From positions 1 through 34,069 of the forward strand of contig JAIRQA010000143.1 in NCBI GenBank assembly GCA_031256715.1: 34,069 bases of DNA, in the 5' to 3' direction. The notes under the pieces are model-generated. The model did no database searches. It was not told the DNA's origin and saw only the letters and a list, made by a program, of their open reading frames with translations. The stretch's first letter is position 1, and every line of letters starts with the position of its first letter. Made by a program: the position numbers and the translations under genes. The stretch is from Coriobacteriales bacterium (GTDB taxonomy: Bacteria; Actinomycetota; Coriobacteriia; Coriobacteriales; UBA8131). Positions 8,820 to 15,728 of this stretch are shown piece by piece.

Positions 8820-9443
8820 ATGGCAAAGCAAAAATTTGATTACTTTGAGGCACTAGAGAGGCAAGGCGAATTTGCCTGTAAAGAAGCAGGCATGCTTGTT
8901 GAGGTTTTTCGGGACTTTAATATAGAGGCCTTGCCAAGTCGTATAGAGGCTATTCACGCGATAGAAAATGCTGCTGATGACCAAAACCATGAACTATTTA
9001 CACATATTGCCACCGAGTTCTTACCGCCAATAGACCGCGAAGATATCGCCGAGATGGCGCATCGCTTAGATGACATTGTAGACTACGTAGATGACGTTGT
9101 TCAGCAGCTTTATATGTATAACATTTTAGAGTTATATCCTAAGGCTCTAGAGTTTGCCGAGCTAATTGAGCGTGCAACCAATGCCTTGGTTGTGGCGCTT
9201 AAGGAGTTTCGTCACTTTAAGAAAGCAAAGATTTTGGGCGAGCGTATTATAGAGGTTAATGATTTAGAAGAAGAGGCCGACAAGCTATATTTTGCTACTA
9301 TACGTGACCTCTATACAAATTATGTTGATAAGCCCGTCTATATTATGGCATGGAGCAATGTCTTTTTACGCATGGAGCGATGTATAGATGCCTGTGAAAA
9401 TGTTGTAGATATGATGGCTACTGTCGTGCTTAAGAATAGCTAG
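8820..9443 (+). CDS. DUF47 / PhoU-like phosphate transport accessory protein
   Basis: This is a 207-residue all-helical cytoplasmic protein of the DUF47 family (TIGR00153-type), which is nearly always encoded beside PiT permeases and is thought to regulate them. It has the PhoU-like paired motifs: AIHAIENAADDQNHELF near residue 47 and IEVNDLEEEADKLYFATIRDL near 148, the latter carrying the E/D-rich metal-binding pattern, plus MAHRLDDIVDYVDDVVQQL and RMERCIDACENVVDMMATVV. Length is normal for the family. The ATG is preceded by AAGGAGACC at good spacing. With pit it probably forms one transcription unit. It is flanked on both sides by G/T-rich repeats, which is unusual. Confidence 0.93.
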   Translation: MAKQKFDYFEALERQGEFACKEAGMLVEVFRDFNIEALPSRIEAIHAIENAADDQNHELFTHIATEFLPPIDREDIAEMAHRLDDIVDYVDDVVQQLYMYNILELYPKALEFAELIERATNALVVALKEFRHFKKAKILGERIIEVNDLEEEADKLYFATIRDLYTNYVDKPVYIMAWSNVFLRMERCIDACENVVDMMATVVLKNS

Positions 9444-9490
9444 CAAAGTCGTTGTGCGATATGCGTAGAATGTATTTACAGTTGCGGTAT

Positions 9491-9645
9491 TGCTAGCGGT
9501 TTAGCTGGTGGTTTTGTTAGAGGTTTCGGTAGCGGTATTGCTAGTGGTATTGCTAGTGGTTTCGTCAGCGGTTTGTCGGTGGTTTGTCGGTGGTTTTGGT
9601 AGCGGTTTTGCTAGTTGTTTCGTCAGCGGTTTTGTCAGTGGGCGG
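9491..9645 (+). repeat. Degenerate ~12-bp G/T-rich tandem repeat downstream of the DUF47 gene
   Basis: Units resembling AGYGGTATTGCT / AGYGGTTTCGTC / AGCGGTTTTGTC recur about ten times between 9491 and 9645, with a few longer variants (ggtttgtcggtggtttgtcggtgg). No frame stays open with a plausible start. The tract ends ~30 bases before the tRNA promoter. Confidence 0.8.
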
Positions 9646-9675
9646 CATTCAAGGCGACTTTAGCGAAATTTGGGG

Positions 9676-9702
9676 TTGTCATGTAACGAATTGTGGTAAA
9701 AT
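9676..9702 (+). promoter_or_regulatory. Putative sigma70-type promoter of the tRNA-Thr gene
   Basis: TTGTCA at 9676-9681 (5/6 match to -35) and TAAAAT at 9697-9702 (5/6 match to -10) are separated by 15 bases, slightly short. Transcription would begin a few bases before the tRNA at 9715. Confidence 0.55.
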
Positions 9703-9714
9703 ATTTTCTGATGA

Positions 9715-9789
9715 GCTGGTGTGGCGCAATGGTAGCGCAACTGATTTGTAATCAGTCGGCTGTAGGTTCGAGTCCTATCACCAGCTCCA
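9715..9789 (+). tRNA. tRNA-Thr (anticodon UGU), CCA encoded
   Basis: The 75 bases fold as a standard cloverleaf: acceptor GCTGGTG/CACCAGC, D-arm GCGC..GCGC, anticodon stem ACTGA/TCAGT with loop TTTGTAA (anticodon TGT, reading ACA), five-base variable region, T-stem GTAGG/CCTAT with one G-T pair and loop TTCGAGT, discriminator T and encoded CCA. G1-C72 and C2-G71 together with anticodon bases G35 and U36 agree with known threonine identity elements. A T run follows directly. Confidence 0.97.
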
Positions 9790-9803
9790 TTTTTTTGTAT
9801 CCT

Positions 9804-9834
9804 ATTGCATGTGGCTTAAGCGGCTGCATGCAAT
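9804..9834. repeat. Inverted repeat downstream of tRNA-Thr
   Basis: ATTGCATG (9804-9811) and CATGCAAT (9827-9834) form a perfect 8-bp stem with a 15-base loop. There is no T run after it, so it is a weak terminator candidate; the T7 run at 9790-9797 may itself end the tRNA transcript. Confidence 0.5.
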
Positions 9835-9941
9835 ATTTGTAAATTGGAGGATAGCTTTCTAGATTGCTTGCAGTTTTGCGTTTGCTAGAAAATAGTTAGC
9901 ATGCAATTAGAATCAGCGATTGCAAAAAAGGAGGAAACGAC

Positions 9942-10244
9942 GTGTTAGTTTCATTAGTAACGAGGATTCGCATAGATGCATCCAATCCAATTGGGGCAAT
10001 CATCATTGCAATTATTGTAGTTGCGGCCGCAACGGGTATTGTTTATGCGTTTTTAGACTTTTTATTTTGTAAAGTAATTTTGGGTATAATGGGAGTGCCG
10101 GAAGAAAGGCGCAATAATCATTTCTTAAGTAAGCTTGCCATAATCATTTCGCTTTTAGTTTTATTGTATGGAATTGCGGCGGTTATTCTGCCTGTCTTTA
10201 ATATAGACACTGGTATCGTAAACATACTTAACATAATCGAATAG
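9942..10244 (+). CDS. Small two-helix membrane protein of unknown function
   Basis: This is a 100-residue protein with two strongly hydrophobic segments: about residues 17-49 (a long run, possibly a hairpin) and about 64-86. They are joined by a basic loop (VPEERRNNHFLSK) that predicts a cytoplasmic loop. The GTG start is well supported by AAAAAGGAGGAAACGAC directly upstream. No family is recognised. It lies 10 bases upstream of the sirtuin gene and is probably cotranscribed with it, but nothing links the functions. Confidence 0.75.
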   Translation: MLVSLVTRIRIDASNPIGAIIIAIIVVAAATGIVYAFLDFLFCKVILGIMGVPEERRNNHFLSKLAIIISLLVLLYGIAAVILPVFNIDTGIVNILNIIE

Positions 10245-10254
10245 GGTATTACTC

Positions 10255-11007
10255 TTGTCTTTGCGCGATAAGCTTTCTGAACTGGATAAAATAATTCAAG
10301 ACACAGACAGCCTTGTCTTTTTTGGCGGGGCAGGAGTTTCTACAGAAAGTGGTATCCCTGATTTTAGAGGTGAGGCCGGACAGTACAAGGCGCAAAGTGT
10401 CTATGGACATTCGCCTGAGTATTTAATTTCGCATACGGCATTTGTTAGAGATACCAAACTTTTCTATCGCTACTACCGCGAAAATCTTGTGTATTGTGAC
10501 GCTAAGCCTAATAAGGCGCATCTGGCATTGGCAAAGTTAGAGCGTAAGGGGCGACTACAAGCGATAATCACGCAAAATATTGATGGTTTGCATCAGCAGG
10601 CTGGGTCAAAAAACGTGATTGAACTGCATGGCTCTATTCATAGAAATCACTGTTTAGATTGTGGCAAGTCTTTTTCGTTAGAACATATCATGTTGGCAGA
10701 TGATTTGCCACGCTGTGATGTCTGCGGAGGCATTGTTAAGCCTGATGTTGTGTTATATGAAGAACCATTAGACAAAATGGCGTTGGACGCTGCCACTAAG
10801 GCAGTTATGCAAGCTAACACAATGATTGTGGGTGGCACATCTTTGGTTGTTTATCCCGCAGCAGGCTACGTTGATGCGTTTCGCATGTCTTCTGGTACGC
10901 AAAAGAAACTTGTCATTATTAACAAAGATGAAACCGACAAAGACTTGCTTGCCGACCTTGTAATTCATGATAGCATTGGTAAAGTCTTAGGACGCTACTT
11001 GGGGTGA
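10255..11007 (+). CDS. cobB: NAD-dependent protein deacylase, sirtuin family
   Basis: This is a 250-residue sirtuin that removes acetyl (or related acyl) groups from lysines, consuming NAD. Motifs: GAGVSTESGIPDFRG (25-39) for NAD binding, TQNIDGLH (106-113), catalytic His125 in ELHGS, a zinc ribbon of Cys133-x2-Cys136 and Cys154-x2-Cys157, and GGTSLVVYPA. The FYRYYRENLVY segment lacks the Tyr-x-x-Arg pair that marks desuccinylases (class III), so ordinary deacetylation is more likely. The start is TTG with only a weak AGGG site upstream. Length is typical for bacterial CobB/SrtN. Confidence 0.94.
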   Translation: MSLRDKLSELDKIIQDTDSLVFFGGAGVSTESGIPDFRGEAGQYKAQSVYGHSPEYLISHTAFVRDTKLFYRYYRENLVYCDAKPNKAHLALAKLERKGRLQAIITQNIDGLHQQAGSKNVIELHGSIHRNHCLDCGKSFSLEHIMLADDLPRCDVCGGIVKPDVVLYEEPLDKMALDAATKAVMQANTMIVGGTSLVVYPAAGYVDAFRMSSGTQKKLVIINKDETDKDLLADLVIHDSIGKVLGRYLG

Positions 11008-11545
11008 TTGTTGGTCGGTTTGTGGTCTGTTTATCAGTACACTTTGCATTGGTTCAGAAACGATATTAGCATGATGGTAATAAAACGCTCCCTAGCACAT
11101 CTCCCGTCAACTACGCTGCTAAGAACTTTCAACCTTACGCTATACTGCCAACTTACATAAATCGTCATCTCATACTAATGGTCATACTTCTAATTTCGTA
11201 GAAAACTCATACCCCTTAAAGCAAACAAAATAACGTATAACGACCGATTTCTAAGATTTAAGAAAGGGTTTACACTGCCAAGGTGGCATTGCGTCTGCCA
11301 TGTGCCTTTGCTAAGGTCCGGCAAGTGCTGCAGCCGTGTTAGGAAAAGCCACTGTTCATCTAATGTCTTGGTGGCACAGGGCAGCGCAATACTCACGCAT
11401 TACATCAGCTGGGCTTATTTGTTTGATTTACCTTTGTTTGTGCTGTTTGGTGATGGTGGTCATCTTGCTATTTATTACTGTGCTGCAAATTCATTTGGTC
11501 AAACATAAAGCAGAAAATGTAAAAAGATGGAAAGGCGGTGTGACT
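11008..11545. other. 538-bp non-coding region upstream of the molybdoenzyme operon
   Basis: No gene was found. The frame of the molybdoenzyme is open back to 11336, but that extension (a hydrophobic stretch after several Trp/His) has no ribosome site and differs from the family, so it is treated as leader. A short inverted repeat TGCCA-AGG-TGGCA at 11276-11288 lies after TTTACA and could be an operator. The length fits a regulated promoter region. The bases just before the start (AAAGGCGGTGTGACT) supply the ribosome site. Confidence 0.5.
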
Positions 11546-13864
11546 ATGGAAGAAACTATGGAAGAAACTATGGAAGCGAATGCAGAAGCGAATACGGAGG
11601 AGAAGAAAGAGAAGGTAGATAAAAAGCATTACACGCTCATTAATCACAAGAAGCCATTTCGCTATGATGAGGATGGTCTTCATGTAACTAGGAGCTGCGG
11701 CTGGTCTGCTCCAGGGTGTCATTTGGGTTGCGGTTTACTAATGTACACCAATGACGAAGGTCGCCTTGTAAAGGTTGAAGGCGATCCAGAAAATCCCTTT
11801 AACGAAGGGCGTGTTTGCTGTCGCTGTTTAGCTTTGCCAGAGGTTGTCTATCATCCAGATAGAATCCTTTACCCCATGAAGCGAAATAAAGAAGATCGAG
11901 GTAAAGATAAATGGGAGAAAATCACATGGGATGAGGCATATAGCCTTGTGGCAGAGAAGTTCAATTATTACAAGGATACTTTTGGTCCAGAGACAATTGC
12001 CTACTATGCTGGTACAGGCAGAGATATTGGCCAATACCTTACGCGACTTTGTTGGGGGTCAGGAAGCCCAACTTTTGTTTTTCAGATGAGCGGGCAGGCG
12101 TGTTATTCTCCACGTGTAGCAGGTTGTTTTGCCAACACTGGAGCTTTTTGGCTCGGTGATTATTCTCAACAATATCCAGATCGTTACAATAACCCAAATT
12201 GGCAGGTTCCCGAGTGTATAGTTATCTGGGGCAACAATCCTATAATTTCTAACTCTGATGGCCTGTATGGACATTGGGTCGTAGATTGCATGAAACTTGG
12301 TTCAGAGCTTGTTGTCATAGACCCGCGCTTAACTTGGCTTGCTGCTAAGGCACAGCATTTTTTGCAGATACGTCCGGGCACAGATGCCGCACTAGCTTTG
12401 GGAATGATTGACGTGATAGTTAAGGAAGATCTCTACGATCAGGAGTTTGTAAGTTGCTGGTGCTATGGTTTCGAGGAACTTGCGTCAAGGGCGGCAGAAT
12501 ACCCGTTAAGCAAAGTTTCAGAAATCACATGGATTCCCGCCAACGAGATTGCCGAAGCTGCCAGATTTATTGCCAAATCAAGTAATGCAATTTTGCAGTG
12601 GGGAGTGGCAATTGATCAAACGAAAGAGACAGTTCCAACCGCACAGGCTCTTCTTGCTATCTTTGAAATTACCGGCAACATAGACAAGCCAGGTGCGATG
12701 GTGCCGCCCACGAATATCTTAAACTACGCTGCCGGCTGGGGAGCCGAATTTTTATCTAGAGAGCAAGATGCCAAGCGTCTTGGCCAGGACAAATATCCAC
12801 TCTTAAAGATGGGCTTTCAGGAGTGTGCAACCGATGAAGTAATGAATTGCCTAGAAAGTGGCAAGCCATTTAAATTAAAGGCAGCTTGGATTCAAACAAC
12901 TAACTTCTTGGCGTGTACAGGTGTTGATCCAAAGCGTACGTTAAAGGCGCATATGAACTATGAATTTATCGTTTGTGTAGACTTGTTCATGACACCAACC
13001 ATCATGGCATTAGGCGATGTTTTCTTGCCAGCATGCACCTTCGCCGAGCGTGATGGCTTGCGCATTGGCGATGGCATGCAGCGAGCAGAGACTATTAACA
13101 AGGTTATTGAGCCTTTGGGCGAAAGCAAGTCTGACATGGAGATTAACCTAGAGATTGGCAAAAGAATATCTCCTGAGGCGTGGCCATGGAAAGACGTCGA
13201 GGAAATGTATTCAAGTATCATTGACGAGACAGGCTACTCCTTTAAGGAGATGCAAGAGGTTGCCCCTGGTTACCCGGCGTTTGAGTATCAGATGCACAAA
13301 AAAAGCATGCTAAGACAAGATGGTGGTGTTGGCTTTGAAACTCCAACTGGACGCATAGAGCTTTGGTCGCATTTTTATAATATGGCAAGCCTTGATCCGC
13401 TGCCGGCATTTGAAGAGCCAACACCTGGTCCTGTGGCGACACCTGAGCTTTTAGATGAGTATCCACTTGTGCTAACAACTGGTGCCAGAAACTGGAGTAT
13501 GTTTCATTCTGAGCACAGACAGGTTCCTCATTTGCGCGCAATTCATCCTGACGCCATAATTGAAATTAACCCCGCGACTGCAAAAAAATATGGTCTTAAA
13601 GATGGCGATTGGTGTTGGGTAGAAAATCATCTAGGGCGCTGTAAACGGCGCGTTGTTCAAACACCTATAGTTAATGAGCAGACATGCAGCACTGATCACG
13701 GTTGGTGGCTCCCAGAAAAAGAAGGTGCTTTAGACGAAGGCCTATATGGACTTTGGGATATGTGTGTTGGCAATTTGATTGAATACAATTGCGGTAAATC
13801 TGGTTTTGGCGCAAACTATAAGACTTTGCTTTGCAAAATTTACAAGGTAGAAGAAGGAGAATAA
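11546..13864 (+). CDS. Molybdopterin-dependent oxidoreductase catalytic subunit (DMSO-reductase superfamily, catechol-dehydroxylase-like)
   Basis: This is a 772-residue subunit that should bind a bis-MGD molybdenum cofactor and one Fe-S cluster. Residues 51-94 hold the N-terminal cluster motif, CGWSAPGCHLGCG (Cys51, 58, 62) followed by GRVCCRC (one of Cys91/92/94). The first spacing (C-x6-C) differs from the usual C-x2-C. VEGDPENPFNEGRVC, RILYPMKR and IVIWGNNP follow the superfamily, and ETPTGRIELWS with the C-terminal molydopterin-dinucleotide domain (LTTGARNWSMFHSEHRQVPHLR) completes it. The GQACYSPR segment (183-190) falls where the Mo ligand should be. No Tat signal is present, so it should be cytoplasmic. 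The acidic N-terminus contains two 12-base repeats (ATGGAAGAAACT) giving two equivalent Met starts; 11546 has the ribosome site. With its small Fe-S subunit and MFS neighbour it matches the cytoplasmic catechol dehydroxylases of Gordonibacter; the true substrate is unknown. Confidence 0.88.
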   Translation: MEETMEETMEANAEANTEEKKEKVDKKHYTLINHKKPFRYDEDGLHVTRSCGWSAPGCHLGCGLLMYTNDEGRLVKVEGDPENPFNEGRVCCRCLALPEVVYHPDRILYPMKRNKEDRGKDKWEKITWDEAYSLVAEKFNYYKDTFGPETIAYYAGTGRDIGQYLTRLCWGSGSPTFVFQMSGQACYSPRVAGCFANTGAFWLGDYSQQYPDRYNNPNWQVPECIVIWGNNPIISNSDGLYGHWVVDCMKLGSELVVIDPRLTWLAAKAQHFLQIRPGTDAALALGMIDVIVKEDLYDQEFVSCWCYGFEELASRAAEYPLSKVSEITWIPANEIAEAARFIAKSSNAILQWGVAIDQTKETVPTAQALLAIFEITGNIDKPGAMVPPTNILNYAAGWGAEFLSREQDAKRLGQDKYPLLKMGFQECATDEVMNCLESGKPFKLKAAWIQTTNFLACTGVDPKRTLKAHMNYEFIVCVDLFMTPTIMALGDVFLPACTFAERDGLRIGDGMQRAETINKVIEPLGESKSDMEINLEIGKRISPEAWPWKDVEEMYSSIIDETGYSFKEMQEVAPGYPAFEYQMHKKSMLRQDGGVGFETPTGRIELWSHFYNMASLDPLPAFEEPTPGPVATPELLDEYPLVLTTGARNWSMFHSEHRQVPHLRAIHPDAIIEINPATAKKYGLKDGDWCWVENHLGRCKRRVVQTPIVNEQTCSTDHGWWLPEKEGALDEGLYGLWDMCVGNLIEYNCGKSGFGANYKTLLCKIYKVEEGE

Positions 13865-13866
13865 CT

Positions 13867-14199
13867 ATGTCGGCATATGGACTTTTAATAGATTATGAAT
13901 GGTGTACTGGCTGTCATACCTGCGAAGTGGCATGTCAGATTGAGCATGCTCTTCCAACTGATCAATGGGGAATAAAGATAATGAATGTTGGTCCTTGGGA
14001 GTATGCACCTAAAAAATGGCAGTATGCTTATCTGCCTGTGCCTACAGACCAATGTGATCTTTGTAAAAATCGTGTTGAGAAAAGCCATACTCCAACCTGC
14101 GTGAAGCATTGTCAGGCAAAATGCCTAAAGTATGGCAAGGTTGAAAAACTAGCCGAGGAATTGGCAAAAAAACCAAAACAAACTCTGTTTTCGCTATAG
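13867..14199 (+). CDS. Small [4Fe-4S] electron-transfer subunit of the molybdoenzyme
   Basis: This is a 110-residue ferredoxin-like partner that would pass electrons to the catalytic subunit. Cysteines 13, 16, 19 and 23 (CTGCHTCEVAC) and 63, 66, 78, 82, 86 (CDLC...TCVKHCQAKC) can hold two [4Fe-4S] clusters in crosswise arrangement. DmsB-type subunits hold four, so this is a shortened form. The frame is open further upstream inside the preceding gene, but the ATG at 13867 has AGAAGGAGA at ideal distance and begins directly before the conserved LLIDYEWCTGC. It begins two bases after the catalytic subunit's stop, so one operon is certain. The last codons run into a tandem repeat. Confidence 0.9.
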   Translation: MSAYGLLIDYEWCTGCHTCEVACQIEHALPTDQWGIKIMNVGPWEYAPKKWQYAYLPVPTDQCDLCKNRVEKSHTPTCVKHCQAKCLKYGKVEKLAEELAKKPKQTLFSL

Positions 14200-14294
14200 C
14201 AACTAACGAGTTTGGCTGCCAACAAGTTATAGCAACTAACGAGTTTGGCAGCCAATAAGTTATGACAACTGACTTGTTTTGGCGACCAACAAGT
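14195..14294 (+). repeat. Three tandem 33-34-bp repeats between the Fe-S subunit and MFS genes
   Basis: Copies lie at 14195-14227, 14228-14260 and 14261-14294; the first two differ at two positions and the third is diverged and one base longer. Each holds a TTGGC-N-GCCAA palindrome (TTGGCTGCCAA, TTGGCAGCCAA; imperfect TTGGCGACCAA in copy 3). The first copy includes the stop codon of the Fe-S subunit. It may be a regulator-binding array or simply an expanded repeat. Confidence 0.9.
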
Positions 14295-14351
14295 GCTTGT
14301 AGTATTAGAGTTGTATTTAGAGTTTGATTTAGATTTAGATTGGAGGAAGAA

Positions 14352-15587
14352 ATGAAAAGATTTAAGGCGTGGATTGCTGTTTGGGCAATAATCATAGCTA
14401 GCATTCTTATTGCTTTTGAGTATGGCAAGGTTGCTCCTGCTGCTCCTAATATGATGGAAATATTAGGAATCTCGTACACGACACAAGGTCTTATGATGAC
14501 CATGTTTTCACTTGCCGCAGTGGCGATGGCTGCCTTTGGCGGTAATTTAATAGATCGTTTTGGTGCTCGTAAAGTTGTGGGTATAGCCTTGGCGTTTTCT
14601 GTCATTGGAAATCTGGTTGCTCTTTTTTGGACTACAGATGCGGGCATTCTTGTAACAAGAGCGCTAGAGGGTTGCGGCTATGGTGCGGTTATGACAGCGG
14701 GGCCAGGTGTTATTGCAGCTTGGTACGAGCCAAAAAAACGCGCCCTTGCAAATGGCGTTTGGGGTGCTAACGTGGGTTTTGGCTTCATGATTTGTACACT
14801 TTGTGCTACCCCAATTATGGAAAATGGCAACTGGACGAGCATGTGGATTTTTGGCCTAATTGGCGCAGTTCTTTCCCTACTGCTTGTAGTTGTTCTTGTT
14901 GTGATGCCGCCAGATAACCAGCGCAAAGATCTTTTAGAGAACGTTTGTTTATCAGATGATGAATCTAGCAAGCATGGACCTTTTTGGGGTTATATGGCTC
15001 CGCTTGCAATACTTGCCGCAGTAATGTTTTTCTTAACAGGTGGGCCAACAGATGCCTTTAACTCTTTTACCATTCCTTATCTAAATGTATATCTTGGATG
15101 GGAAGAGGGGATTGCAAACATGTGTTCGAGCATTGCTGCATGCGGTATGTTAATTGGTGCCATTGTTATGGGCTACATCTTTGCCTTTGCAAAGGATAAG
15201 GGCATGGTCTTGCTAATAAATATCTTACTAATGGCGGTTGTCTATTTCCTTTGGTTTAGGCTTGACCTTGGCATTGCCCAGACTTACGTTATCGCCTTTG
15301 TTTCTGGTTGCATTATGGGTGCAGCGCCAACATTTTATTTTGCAATTACCCCAGATGCAGCAAGATCGCCAAAAACTGTTGCGGCAGCAACGGCAGTTGT
15401 TGTTTTAGGAATGAACATTGCTACCTTATCTATTCCAGCCATGATTGGCATGATTTTAGATAGTTTTGGCTATGAAGCCGCGTCTGCAGCGATGGGAACA
15501 CTTGCAATCATAGCAGCAATTATTTGCCTTGTATTCAGAAACATGTACAATAAAACTGCTGGTATAGGCAAGAAAAGTTCTAAATAG
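14352..15587 (+). CDS. Major facilitator superfamily transporter linked to the molybdoenzyme
   Basis: This is a 411-residue carrier with about twelve hydrophobic helices. The loop between TM2 and TM3 has GGNLIDRFGARKVV, the MFS motif A (G-x3-D-R-x-G-x-R), and EYGKVAPAAPNMMEILGISYTTQG in the first exposed region is reminiscent of the oxalate/formate-antiporter-type MFS carriers common beside anaerobic oxidoreductases. The ATG at 14352 has GGAGGAAGA at five bases; a TTG at 14340 is in frame but has no site. It probably imports the aromatic or organic substrate of the oxidoreductase, or exchanges substrate for product. It is downstream of the tandem repeats and convergent with the LuxR regulator. 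Confidence 0.9.
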   Translation: MKRFKAWIAVWAIIIASILIAFEYGKVAPAAPNMMEILGISYTTQGLMMTMFSLAAVAMAAFGGNLIDRFGARKVVGIALAFSVIGNLVALFWTTDAGILVTRALEGCGYGAVMTAGPGVIAAWYEPKKRALANGVWGANVGFGFMICTLCATPIMENGNWTSMWIFGLIGAVLSLLLVVVLVVMPPDNQRKDLLENVCLSDDESSKHGPFWGYMAPLAILAAVMFFLTGGPTDAFNSFTIPYLNVYLGWEEGIANMCSSIAACGMLIGAIVMGYIFAFAKDKGMVLLINILLMAVVYFLWFRLDLGIAQTYVIAFVSGCIMGAAPTFYFAITPDAARSPKTVAAATAVVVLGMNIATLSIPAMIGMILDSFGYEAASAAMGTLAIIAAIICLVFRNMYNKTAGIGKKSSK

Positions 15588-15728
15588 AACGCTGCTATAA
15601 GTAGCAAATAGCCACATGTTGCAGATCACCATAAGTCGCTAGTATCCAAAGGCTTCTTTATCCTAGCGTGAGGTCTTCCTAGCAAAAACTATCAGTACTA
15701 GAAGCTAGGTTCTCTTCTAAAGACGTGT

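Noticed and set aside
11336-11545. N-terminal extension of the molybdoenzyme with a hydrophobic segment, possibly a signal anchor
   Set aside because: No ribosome site at 11336, no twin-arginine motif, and the ATG at 11546 has a good site followed directly by family-like sequence.
14042-14647. 201-codon frame on the - strand
   Set aside because: Antisense to the Fe-S subunit and MFS genes and across the tandem repeats; composition follows the sense genes, no ribosome site or family.
15678-15709. CCTAGC/GCTAGG inverted repeat as a terminator between MFS and LuxR genes
   Set aside because: Six-base stem with a 20-base loop and no proper T run; too weak to call.
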